Shown here piece after piece: positions 1 to 7,695 of a DNA stretch of 64,000 nt (its first letter is position 1; each line of letters begins with the position of its first letter). Origin of the DNA: Cellulomonas xylanilytica (GTDB lineage: Bacteria > Actinomycetota > Actinomycetes > Actinomycetales > Cellulomonadaceae); the NCBI RefSeq assembly GCF_007989805.1, contig NZ_BJUB01000013.1:62001-126000 (forward strand), read 5' to 3'. The notes under the pieces are model-generated. The model searched no databases. It had not been told where the DNA came from and saw only the letters and a list, made by a program, of their open reading frames with translations. Made by a program: the position numbers and the translations under genes.

Positions 1-153
1 AGCCGCGGAAGCCAGTATGGGGGACCTCGCTGAGCGCGCGCGGCGTCCCGAAGCGCGGAGCCGACGAGCCTTCACACGATCGGCACGGCGCGCGCGAACC
101 GCCGCCGCACCCCGGTCCCGATGCACACAGGCGGTGTGGTCCAGGTCACCGAC

Positions 154-181
154 TTGCTTGGTTCGTCGTATCCGACATACT
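154..181 (+). promoter_or_regulatory. Promoter of the padR-ino1 operon
   Basis: A sigma-70-like promoter can be read as TTGCTT at 154-159 and CATACT at 176-181 with a 16-base spacer. The predicted transcription start falls near 188, exactly where the PadR-type palindrome begins, so a bound repressor would block initiation. Seen by eye only; no start-site data. Confidence 0.5.
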
Positions 182-187
182 CTCCGG

Positions 188-206
188 ATGTATCGAGTTG
201 ATACAT
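188..206. promoter_or_regulatory. PadR-type operator
   Basis: Perfect inverted repeat ATGTATC-GAGTT-GATACAT. PadR-family repressors bind ATGT...ACAT palindromes, and this one lies between the promoter and the padR start, so autoregulation of padR and the coupled ino1 gene is the simplest reading. The remainder of 1-237 shows no gene. Confidence 0.7.
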
Positions 207-237
207 CGAGAACCCCACAAGCTGAGGAGGTGCCCCC

Positions 238-888
238 GTGCGCGGTCGTTCCGACGTGCTCGAGCCGGCCATCCTCGGCCTGCTCCACGAGTCCCCCATG
301 CACGGGTATGAGCTGCGCAAGCGCCTCAACCTCGTGCTCGGCTCGTTCCGGGCACTCTCGTACGGCTCGCTGTACCCCTGCCTGAAGTCGCTGGTCGAGC
401 GCCACTGGATCGAGGGCACCGAGTCCGCCGTGACACCGCACGCGGTGTCGTCCAAGCGGGCACGCATCGTCTACCAGCTGACCGCCGACGGCAAGGAGCA
501 CCTCCAGCAGGTGCTCGCGTCGTCCGGACCGGCCACCTGGGAGGACGAGAACTTCGACGTCCGGTTCGCCTTCTTCGGGCAGACCGACGCCGAGACCCGG
601 CTTCGGATCCTCGAGGGTCGGCGCACGCGCCTGACCGAACGACTCGAGACGATCCGCCTGTCCTTCGCCCGCACCCGCGAGCGCATGGACGAGTACACCC
701 TCGAGCTCCAGCGGCACGGCCTCGAACAGGTCGAGCGTGAGGTCCGCTGGCTCGACGGACTGATCGACAACGAGCGCGGCCTTCGTCGCACCCGTCCTGC
801 AGGCACCGGTCGTCCGACCGCTGCTGACACACCCGCGGAGATCGACGACGTCGCCCCCGCGCGAACCACCGAGAAGGAGCGAGGATGA
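238..888 (+). CDS. PadR family transcriptional regulator
   Basis: A 216-residue PadR repressor. The N-terminal winged helix (about residues 5-80, with the HGYELRKRL and [12 protein letters not shown] signatures) is followed by a helical dimerisation tail (Vir_act_alpha_C type, about 90-185) and a short, charged, disordered end. GTG start with an AGGAGG-like site at 225-230. The stop overlaps the ATG of inositol-3-phosphate synthase by four bases, so the two are translationally coupled and the regulator presumably controls inositol synthesis. The upstream palindrome suggests autorepression. The ligand is unknown. PadR next to ino1 is a recurring actinobacterial arrangement. Confidence 0.9.
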   Translation: MRGRSDVLEPAILGLLHESPMHGYELRKRLNLVLGSFRALSYGSLYPCLKSLVERHWIEGTESAVTPHAVSSKRARIVYQLTADGKEHLQQVLASSGPATWEDENFDVRFAFFGQTDAETRLRILEGRRTRLTERLETIRLSFARTRERMDEYTLELQRHGLEQVEREVRWLDGLIDNERGLRRTRPAGTGRPTAADTPAEIDDVAPARTTEKERG

Positions 889-1976
889 CCTCCATCCGCG
901 TCGCCATCGTCGGCGTCGGCAACTGCGCCGCGTCGCTCGTCCAGGGCGTCCACTACTACGCCGACGCCGACCCGAGCAGCACCGTGCCCGGCCTGATGCA
1001 CGTGCAGTTCGGCGACTACCACGTCCGCGACATCGAGTTCGTCGCGGCGTTCGACGTCGACGCGAAGAAGGTCGGCTTCGACCTGTCCGAGGCCATCGGT
1101 GCCTCGGAGAACAACACCATCAAGATCGCCGACGTCCCCCCGCTCGGTGTGACGGTGCAGCGTGGCGTGACCAACGACGGTCTCGGCAAGTACTACCGCG
1201 AGACGATCACCGAGTCCGACGCCGAGCCGGTCGACATCGTCGCCGCCCTGCGCGAGGCCAACGCCGACGTGCTGATCTGCTACCTGCCCGTCGGGTCCGA
1301 GATCGCCGCGAAGTACTACGCGCAGTGCGCCATCGACGCCGGTGTCGCGTTCGTCAACGCCCTGCCCGTCTTCATCGCGTCCGACCCGGTCTGGGCCGCG
1401 AAGTTCGAGGCTGCCGGCGTCCCGATCGTCGGTGACGACATCAAGTCGCAGGTCGGCGCCACCATCACGCACCGTGTCCTCGCGAAGCTCTTCGAGGACC
1501 GCGGCGTCGTGCTGGACCGCACGTACCAGCTGAACGTCGGCGGCAACATGGACTTCAAGAACATGCTCGAGCGCGACCGCCTGGAGTCCAAGAAGCTCTC
1601 CAAGACGCAGGCCGTGACCTCCAACCTGACCGGCCCCCTGGGCGGCAAGAAGGAGGACCGCAACGTCCACATCGGCCCGTCGGACTACGTCGCCTGGCTC
1701 GACGACCGCAAGTGGGCCTACGTCCGCCTCGAGGGTCGCGCCTTCGGTGAGGTGCCCCTGAACCTCGAGTACAAGCTCGAGGTCTGGGACTCGCCCAACT
1801 CGGCCGGCATCATCATCGACGCCCTGCGCGCCGCGAAGATCGCCAAGGACCGCGGCATCGGCGGCCCGATCCTGTCGGCGTCGACGTACTTCATGAAGTC
1901 CCCGCCCGTCCAGATGGAGGACACCCTCGGCCGCGCCGAGCTGGAGGCCTTCATCAACGGGTCGAACGAGCGCTGA
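885..1976 (+). CDS. ino1: Inositol-3-phosphate synthase
   Basis: Converts glucose 6-phosphate to myo-inositol 3-phosphate with NAD as a catalytic cofactor. This is the first step toward phosphatidylinositol, and in many actinobacteria toward mycothiol. The 363-residue length is that of the short prokaryotic form. Visible are the Rossmann motif [13 protein letters not shown] (about residues 9-21), [15 protein letters not shown] (about 184-198) and the lysine-rich active-site stretch [23 protein letters not shown]. It starts inside the padR stop codon (ATGA overlap). A hairpin at 2084-2126 ends the transcript. If mycothiol is made here, the gene belongs functionally with trxBA in thiol redox control. 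Confidence 0.97.
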   Translation: MTSIRVAIVGVGNCAASLVQGVHYYADADPSSTVPGLMHVQFGDYHVRDIEFVAAFDVDAKKVGFDLSEAIGASENNTIKIADVPPLGVTVQRGVTNDGLGKYYRETITESDAEPVDIVAALREANADVLICYLPVGSEIAAKYYAQCAIDAGVAFVNALPVFIASDPVWAAKFEAAGVPIVGDDIKSQVGATITHRVLAKLFEDRGVVLDRTYQLNVGGNMDFKNMLERDRLESKKLSKTQAVTSNLTGPLGGKKEDRNVHIGPSDYVAWLDDRKWAYVRLEGRAFGEVPLNLEYKLEVWDSPNSAGIIIDALRAAKIAKDRGIGGPILSASTYFMKSPPVQMEDTLGRAELEAFINGSNER

Positions 1977-1983
1977 TCCTGCA

Positions 1984-2049
1984 GTGCAGCGACGGGTGGG
2001 GGCGCGCGAGCGCACCCGCCCGGAGCGGAACGGAAGGTCAGCGCGACCA
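1984..2049. repeat. REP-like intergenic repeat, copy 1
   Basis: A 66-base segment that closely matches 10901-10966 in the same orientation. The core GGGTGGGGGCGCGC...GCGCACCCGCCC can fold into an imperfect hairpin. It sits between convergent genes. Both copies are intergenic, which suggests a dispersed repeat family. Confidence 0.6.
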
Positions 2050-2083
2050 CAGGAACGAGCGCTGAGCTCGTCGTCGCCGGGCT

Positions 2084-2126
2084 GACGAAAGGCGCGCATC
2101 CCCATCAGGGGGTGCGCGCCTTCGTC
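2084..2126. terminator. Bidirectional terminator
   Basis: Hairpin GGCGCGCATCCCC (2091-2103) / GGGGGTGCGCGCC (2108-2120), extended by GACGAAA and TTCGTC flanks that supply weak A/T tracts on both strands. It separates ino1 (plus) from the convergent sigma-module sensor gene (minus). Confidence 0.75.
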
Positions 2127-2133
2127 ATTCTCG

Positions 2134-3570
2134 TCAGCGAGCCGCCACCCATGAGGTCATGCCGGCGGTCCACTCCAGCCCGTCAGGACGGGGTGCCGGT
2201 GCCGGTGCCATCACGACCGGTCCGCTCGGCCCGAGTGCCGTGAGGACCTCCGCGCTCTCGTTGTCGCACCCCGACATCGCCGTCACGTACACACGCCCGT
2301 CGACAGACGTCGCGTGCGCGTACGAGTCCGTCGGGAACGTCATCAGGATCGTCGGGACACCCGACGACCAGGTGTAGACGCCGTCCGGGCAGCCGTCGCC
2401 GAAGCGCGTCGAGTATCCCGGCGATGCCAGGATCCCGTCTGAGATCCAGGCGTCGCTCCACACCTGCGGAGACTTGTCGTCGGGCCCGAGCTCCCGCAGG
2501 AGCGTCATGGTGAACGGGTCCGACGACACGTCGACGTCCCACAGTCCCGTGGTCGCGTTCCTCGTGTCGTCGTCGGAGCACCCCGTCAGGAGGGTGTTCG
2601 CATCGGACCATCCGACCACGGTGCAGAGCCGGCCCCCGGCCTCGAAGGCGTTGACCCGGACGTCGCCGGTGCCCAGGTCAACGATGCCGAGTCCCGGTTC
2701 CCCACCGGTCGACGCGTCCAGCCACGTCGAGAACGCGGCACGCGTGCCTGTGGGGTCGAGCAGGAAGAGATTCCCTTCTCCACCGGCACCGCTCAGCGTG
2801 GCGACGAGCCGCGCGTCTCCGTCGCGGTCGACCGTCAAGAGGTCGTTCTCGCCGCCCGCTGGTGCGGGCTGCGTCCACACCTCCGCGCCGGACGCGTCCT
2901 GGCCGACGTAGAAGGCTGACCGAGACAGGCCACGCCCGTCGTCGGTGATCGTGCCCGTGGCGAGGTCGAGGATCGCGCGGGCCGTGGGTGCGTCGGGCGA
3001 GAAGACGTTGACCACGGCCGTCGACGACCCCGCGACCCAGTGGGACAGGTTCACGGTCGTCAACGGGTCGACCGCAAGGTCGACAACCCGGTAGAGGGTG
3101 CCCTCCGGTGAGCTGAGCAGGACGGACGACATGACCGGCTCCTCGTCACCGCCCTCGACGAAGGTCCCGGACCGGTAGATCGACAGCACCCACCCGGGTG
3201 TCGTCTGCTCCAGGAGGCCGGCCGGCATCGCGTAGGTCGGCGGGAGGCCGAGGATGTCGTCGGCCACGGCGGTCGGCGTCGGCGACGGTGTGGGCGTGGG
3301 TGTCGGCGACTGGGTGGGCGACGGGGTCGCCGACATCGTGGGGCTGATCGCCGGCGCCGGGTCGTCGCCACGGTTCACGCCGAACCAGGTCGTCGCGCCG
3401 AGCACGGCGACCGCCGCGGTGGCGCCGCCCGCCTCCAGGGTGTGCCGGCGAGCACGGCGGAACCGGACCTTGCGGTGCAGCCGGTCACCGACCTGCGCGG
3501 TGGGCAGGTCCGCCAGCGAGCCGGAGCGCTCCGCCAGCGCGTCGTTCATCAGATCTGCCAGCTCACGCAT
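2134..3570 (-). CDS. Membrane-anchored sensor/anti-sigma candidate of ECF module 1
   Basis: A 478-residue protein of unassigned family. It has a basic cytoplasmic segment (about residues 1-45), one transmembrane helix (about 46-66), a Pro/Thr/Ser-rich linker of alternating TP/SP (about 72-100) and a large extracytoplasmic domain that looks like a beta-propeller with TolB-like repeats (DRDGDARLVATL, LDPTGTRAAFSTW). It overlaps the upstream ECF sigma gene by eight bases, as sigma/anti-sigma pairs often do, but no zinc-binding anti-sigma (ZAS) motif is visible, so the anti-sigma role is inferred from position. A paralog with the same plan lies at 4257-5699; both carry LEQTTxGWVLxIY just after the linker. 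Confidence 0.7.
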   Translation of the reverse strand: MRELADLMNDALAERSGSLADLPTAQVGDRLHRKVRFRRARRHTLEAGGATAAVAVLGATTWFGVNRGDDPAPAISPTMSATPSPTQSPTPTPTPSPTPTAVADDILGLPPTYAMPAGLLEQTTPGWVLSIYRSGTFVEGGDEEPVMSSVLLSSPEGTLYRVVDLAVDPLTTVNLSHWVAGSSTAVVNVFSPDAPTARAILDLATGTITDDGRGLSRSAFYVGQDASGAEVWTQPAPAGGENDLLTVDRDGDARLVATLSGAGGEGNLFLLDPTGTRAAFSTWLDASTGGEPGLGIVDLGTGDVRVNAFEAGGRLCTVVGWSDANTLLTGCSDDDTRNATTGLWDVDVSSDPFTMTLLRELGPDDKSPQVWSDAWISDGILASPGYSTRFGDGCPDGVYTWSSGVPTILMTFPTDSYAHATSVDGRVYVTAMSGCDNESAEVLTALGPSGPVVMAPAPAPRPDGLEWTAGMTSWVAAR

Positions 3571-4108
3571 CGTGGACGCTCCTCTGCGACGTCAGGACCT
3601 GCACCGTGTGGTCGTTCACCGTGGCCTGCGTCCCCAGCAGGTCGTTCAGCATCCGGATGCCGTCGGCGGTGTAGCGCTTGACGGCCCCGTCGCTCACCCC
3701 GAGCAGCGCAGCGGTCTCCCGGACCGGGACGTCGTCCAGGTAGCGCAGGACCACGCACGCACGCTGGCGCGGGCTGAGCTGTGCGAGCGCCGCCTCCAGC
3801 CGGTCGGCGACGCCACCGGAGGGCGGGACCGCGACCAGCGGCGCATGGCCGACCTGGTTTGCGAGCGCCCGCTCACGGCCACGACGACGGGTGCCGTCGA
3901 TGAACCGGGAGACGATGGCGCGCCGCACGTACTGCTCCGCCTCCGCCACCGTCGTGAAGCGCGCCCGGCCGGAGAACGTCGAGAGCAGGGCCTCCTGCAC
4001 GACGTCCTCGGCGTCCGAGCGCGACGAGCACAGCAGCATCGCCCGCGCGACGAGCTGTGAGTAGCGCTCCTCGACCATCTGCTCGAGCAGAGGCTCCCAT
4101 CGACTCAC
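3563..4108 (-). CDS. ECF RNA polymerase sigma factor (SigE family), module 1
   Basis: A 181-residue extracytoplasmic-function sigma factor. Region 2 spans about residues 10-75 (YSQLVARAMLLC, DAEDVVQEALL) and region 4 about 105-165 (LSPRQRACVVLRYLDDVPVRETAALLGVSDGAVKRYTADG). There is no region 1 or 3. GTG start preceded by a G-rich site. It is co-transcribed with, and overlaps, the sensor gene. It is most like the SigE family of short actinobacterial ECF factors. It is clearly paralogous to 5689-6243; the two differ mostly outside regions 2 and 4. Target promoters are unknown. Confidence 0.92.
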   Translation of the reverse strand: MSRWEPLLEQMVEERYSQLVARAMLLCSSRSDAEDVVQEALLSTFSGRARFTTVAEAEQYVRRAIVSRFIDGTRRRGRERALANQVGHAPLVAVPPSGGVADRLEAALAQLSPRQRACVVLRYLDDVPVRETAALLGVSDGAVKRYTADGIRMLNDLLGTQATVNDHTVQVLTSQRSVHDA

Positions 4109-4256
4109 GCCAACCCCCTGGTCGGTGTCTGCGGCACCGACGTGGTGCCTCGCAGGAGAAGAACGATCCTCAGGAGGGCTCAGGTTGTCGCCGGTGCCGA
4201 CGAGTTCTCACGGGACACGTCGGCACCTCCCTCACGCTGGCGCGAGGTCCCGGTCG

Positions 4257-5699
4257 TCAGCGGTCGGTCGCAACCACCCAGGAGCCGACGCCCCACAGCC
4301 ACTCGGGGACCTCCACCGTCGGGGACGGTGCGGGGAGCAGGTCCGTCCACCGAGACCCGGCCAGCGTCGAGACGTGTCCCGGAGGTCCGTCGTCGTCGCA
4401 CGCCGTCCACAGCTCCGCGTACAGCAGGCCTCCGTGCGAGCTCATCCTTCCCGCGGTGTCGTTCTCTCCGCGCAGAGGCGTGACCGACCCCGCCTGCCAC
4501 AGGTACGGGTTGTCGTTGCACCCTGTCCAGCCCCGGAGCGTCTCGGTCGAGCCGTCGAACGCGATCACACCCGAGCTGATCCACGTCCCGCTCCATGCTT
4601 GCGGGCGCAGCTCGGCCGGATCAGCTGCTCCGAGGAAGGTCGTGGTCGGCGAGGCTCCGCCGACGTCGACGCGGTACCAGGCGGGATGTGCGGCGGCGTT
4701 CGTCGCAAGGTCCCCGTCGTTGGTGTCAGCGCAGTAGGCCAGGAACGCGTCAGGGTCGAGCCAGCCGACCGGGTCGCACATGGTTCCCGGAAGTCCGTAC
4801 TCGTGCACGGTCTGACCGCCGGCCACGACGTCGATGAGGCTGAAGCTGGTCTTGCTGAAGGTCCCTTCGGGCGTGACCACTCGACGACCCGTCGGGTCGA
4901 GCGCCATCGCGTAGCCGATCACCCCGAGGAGCGCAGGTGTGCCGTCGCCCTGCACGGAGTACAGCTCCGAGGCGACCGCGTCCGTGGCGATGGACTGGGC
5001 CCACAGCTCCGCGCCCGTCGCCGTCGTTCCCTGGTAGTACGTGTCGGAAGGGAAACCTCGGTCGTCGTGCTGGATCTCACCGGTCGTCAGGTCGAGCACC
5101 GAGCGCACCGAGATGGCAGGGGCGGAGTCCCCCGGGGAGAGCACCCGGACGAGGGCTGTCGTGGAGCCCGGATCCCAGCGCACGAGCTCCACCCCCAGGT
5201 CCAACGGCAGGTCGACCACGCGGTAGAGCTCCCCGGCAGGACTGGCGAGCACCACGGAGTTCACCAACGGCTCGACCGGATCACCCGCCGGCCCGGGCGT
5301 CGACTGGTAGATCGCCAGCACCCATCCGGCGGTCGTCTGCTCCAGCATCCCCGGCGGCATCGGGCGTGTCGGCGGGAGCCCGACGATCTCCTCCTGCGGC
5401 ACCGTCGGGGTCGGGGTCGGGGTCGGTGTCGTGGTGCTCGTCGGCGACGGGGTCGTGCTCACCGACGGTGACGGGGTGTCCGCCGGGGTCGGCGGGCTGA
5501 CGCGGGACAGCCCCGCCCAACCGGCGACGCCGACCGCGCCGGCGGCAGCGACCCCGACGACGGACTGGACGGCGTGCCGCTGGGTCCGGCGACGCCGCAC
5601 GGACCGCACGACGCGCGCCAGGCCGGGGTCGTCGGCGGCGTGCGGCGCACCCAGCTCGTCCCGGGCCTGCCCCAGCAGGTTCCTCAGGTCACTTGCCAT
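4257..5699 (-). CDS. Membrane-anchored sensor/anti-sigma candidate of ECF module 2
   Basis: A 480-residue paralog of 2134-3570 with the same order: basic cytoplasmic end (about 1-45), transmembrane helix (about 46-65), SP/TP-rich linker (about 70-100) and an extracytoplasmic domain of about 370 residues beginning VGLPPTRPMPPGMLEQTTAGWVL. Cysteine pairs in the external domain (for example around PGTMCDP, LAYCADT, GWTGCNDN and WTACDDD) could form disulfides. It overlaps the sigma gene by 11 bases. Whether it restrains the sigma factor is inferred only from arrangement. The external domains have diverged more than the membrane-proximal part, as expected if they sense different signals. Confidence 0.7.
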   Translation of the reverse strand: MASDLRNLLGQARDELGAPHAADDPGLARVVRSVRRRRTQRHAVQSVVGVAAAGAVGVAGWAGLSRVSPPTPADTPSPSVSTTPSPTSTTTPTPTPTPTVPQEEIVGLPPTRPMPPGMLEQTTAGWVLAIYQSTPGPAGDPVEPLVNSVVLASPAGELYRVVDLPLDLGVELVRWDPGSTTALVRVLSPGDSAPAISVRSVLDLTTGEIQHDDRGFPSDTYYQGTTATGAELWAQSIATDAVASELYSVQGDGTPALLGVIGYAMALDPTGRRVVTPEGTFSKTSFSLIDVVAGGQTVHEYGLPGTMCDPVGWLDPDAFLAYCADTNDGDLATNAAAHPAWYRVDVGGASPTTTFLGAADPAELRPQAWSGTWISSGVIAFDGSTETLRGWTGCNDNPYLWQAGSVTPLRGENDTAGRMSSHGGLLYAELWTACDDDGPPGHVSTLAGSRWTDLLPAPSPTVEVPEWLWGVGSWVVATDR

Positions 5700-6243
5700 G
5701 CTGCACCTCCGTGGTGTCGACGAGCCGCACCGCGGTCGTCTCCAGGTCCGTCGTCATGGTGCCCAGCGCGGCGTCGAGCCGGGCCGTGCCGTCGGCGGTG
5801 TACCGCTTGACCGCGCCCTCGCTCAGGCCGAGGGTCGCGGCGGTCTCCCGCACGGAGAGGTCCTCGAGCTGGCGCAGGACGACGCAGGCGCGCTCGCGGG
5901 GCGACAGGGACTGCAGCGCTCGCTGGACGTCGGCGCCGAGCCCGCGCTCCTCGACGAGCACGGGTGCGACAGGTCGGGCCTCGAGCCGCTGGGTCGCCGC
6001 GCGCTCACGGGTGCGGCGGCGGGACTCGTCGATCGAGCGGCTGACGATGGCGCGGCGCACGTACAGCTCGGCCTGCCCGACCGAGTCGAACCGTGCCCGG
6101 CTGGAGAACGTCGACACGAGCGCGTCCTGGACCAGGTCCTGCGCGTCGTGGCGCGACGACGTCATCAGCAGCGCGTGCCCCACCAGCCGCGCGTAGCGCT
6201 CACGCACGAGCTGCTCGAGCAGCCCTTCCCATGCGACGTCCAC
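5689..6243 (-). CDS. ECF RNA polymerase sigma factor (SigE family), module 2
   Basis: A 184-residue ECF sigma factor paralogous to module 1. Region 2 shows YARLVGHALLMT and DAQDLVQDALVSTFS; region 4 shows LSPRERACVVLRQLEDLSVRETAATLGLSEGAVKRYTADG. The GTG start at 6243 is chosen because GAGAGGGG precedes it at normal spacing and the protein then has family length. The reading frame stays open far upstream but is opposed there by the MFS gene. It forms a two-gene operon with the downstream sensor and lies divergent from the MFS-LOV operon, sharing a 147-base intergenic region. Confidence 0.92.
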   Translation of the reverse strand: MDVAWEGLLEQLVRERYARLVGHALLMTSSRHDAQDLVQDALVSTFSSRARFDSVGQAELYVRRAIVSRSIDESRRRTRERAATQRLEARPVAPVLVEERGLGADVQRALQSLSPRERACVVLRQLEDLSVRETAATLGLSEGAVKRYTADGTARLDAALGTMTTDLETTAVRLVDTTEVQHGK

Positions 6244-6390
6244 TGCGCCCCTCTCGCCCGCGGTCCGCCCACCGGGCCGCACTACCAACGAGAACGACAC
6301 GGCGGCGGATCCGGTTGGGGGTCGCCGTCCCGTGTCCTCATCGGCAGCCGGATGGGCCAACCTGAGAGCACCGGGTGGGAGGATGACACG

Positions 6391-7695
6391 GTGCAGGTGA
6401 TCGACGACCTCAAGGCCCTGTGGCCTTTGCGGGACTTCCGCAAGCTGTTCGCCGTCCGGCTGGTCAGCCAGACGGCCGACGGGATGTTCCAGGTCGGGCT
6501 GGCCACGCTGTTCTTCTTCTCGCCGGAGAACGCCAGCACCGCCGCCGGCGTCGCGACCGCCTTCGCTGTGCTGCTGCTCCCGTTCACGATCGTCGGCCCG
6601 TGGGCGGGCGTCCTGCTCGACCGGTGGCGGCGGCGGCAGGTGCTCTTCGTCGGCAACCTGGTGCGCGTCGGGATCACGGTCGTCATCGCGCTGCTCATGG
6701 CCACGGACGGCGTCGGCCCCGCGGTCTACGTGCTCGCGCTGGTCAACCTGTCCATCAACCGCTTCCTGCTGTCGGCGCTCAGCGCGTCGCTCCCGCGCAC
6801 GGTCGACGGCCCGCTGCTCCTCACCGCCAACTCCCTGACCCCGACCCTGGGCGCCGCGGCCGCCGGGGTCGGCGGGGCGATCGGCCTGGTGCTCAGCCTC
6901 GTGCTGCCCGCCGGGCGCGGCCGGGACGCGACGGCGCTGTTCCTCGCGGCCGCGGTCATGGCGACCGCGGCGGCGCTGGCCACGCGGCTGGGCAAGGACC
7001 GGCTGGGTCCCGACGAGCGCGCCGACGCCGCCCAGCTGCGTGCCGCGCTCGGCATGCTCGCGCGGGGCCTGGTGGCCGGGGCGCGGCACCTGGTCGAGCG
7101 CCGCACCCCCGCACGGGCGCTCGGGATCATGGCGGCGCACCGGTTCCTGTACGGGGTCACGTTCATCGCCAGCATCCTCATCGCCCGCAACCTGCTGTCC
7201 GACCCCACGGACGCCGACGAGGGCCTGCGGACCTTCGGGCTGGTGCTGGGGGCGTCGGCGCTCGGGTTCGTCATGGCCGTCGTGCTCACCCCGGTGCTGT
7301 CGCCCCGCACCGGCCCGCACGTGTGGATCGTCCTCTGCCTGGGGCTCGCGGCCGTCAGCCAGCTGCTGCTGGTCGCGTCCGACGCCCGGATCGCCGTGCT
7401 CGTCGCCGCCGGCTTCCTCGGCCTGGCCGCGCAGGGCGCCAAGATCGCCGTCGACACCATCGTGCAGCGCGACACCGACGACGCGTTCCGCGGCCGCGCG
7501 TTCGCGCTGTACGACGTCCTCTACAACGCCGCGTTCGTCGGCGCCGCCGCGCTCGGGGCCGTCACCCTCCCGGACACCGGCTACTCGCAGGGGCTGTTCC
7601 TCGCGCTCGCCGTCGCGTACGCCGGGTTCGCCGCGCTCTACGGCTCCGCCTCGCGACGCGTCCCTGCCGCACAGGTTGCCGAGGTCACGGTATGA
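6391..7695 (+). CDS. MFS transporter
   Basis: A 434-residue major facilitator of 10-12 predicted membrane helices, for example VGLATLFFFS, VATAFAVLLLPFTIVGPWAGV and VFVAAGFLGLA-type segments; the helix 2-3 loop carries DRWRRRQ. Hydrophobic pattern and loops resemble drug/macrolide-efflux MFS proteins; the substrate is unknown. The GTG at 6391 follows GGGAGG at 6375-6380; an ATG at 6352 is an alternative without a ribosome site. The stop overlaps the ATG of the LOV phosphatase gene (ATGA), so the two are coupled. Coupling of a transporter with a photoreceptor phosphatase has no obvious functional explanation. Confidence 0.88.
   Translation: MQVIDDLKALWPLRDFRKLFAVRLVSQTADGMFQVGLATLFFFSPENASTAAGVATAFAVLLLPFTIVGPWAGVLLDRWRRRQVLFVGNLVRVGITVVIALLMATDGVGPAVYVLALVNLSINRFLLSALSASLPRTVDGPLLLTANSLTPTLGAAAAGVGGAIGLVLSLVLPAGRGRDATALFLAAAVMATAAALATRLGKDRLGPDERADAAQLRAALGMLARGLVAGARHLVERRTPARALGIMAAHRFLYGVTFIASILIARNLLSDPTDADEGLRTFGLVLGASALGFVMAVVLTPVLSPRTGPHVWIVLCLGLAAVSQLLLVASDARIAVLVAAGFLGLAAQGAKIAVDTIVQRDTDDAFRGRAFALYDVLYNAAFVGAAALGAVTLPDTGYSQGLFLALAVAYAGFAALYGSASRRVPAAQVAEVTV

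Noticed and set aside
17..385. Reading frame overlapping the padR promoter
   Set aside because: It runs through the promoter and operator and half of padR in another frame, with no ribosome site.
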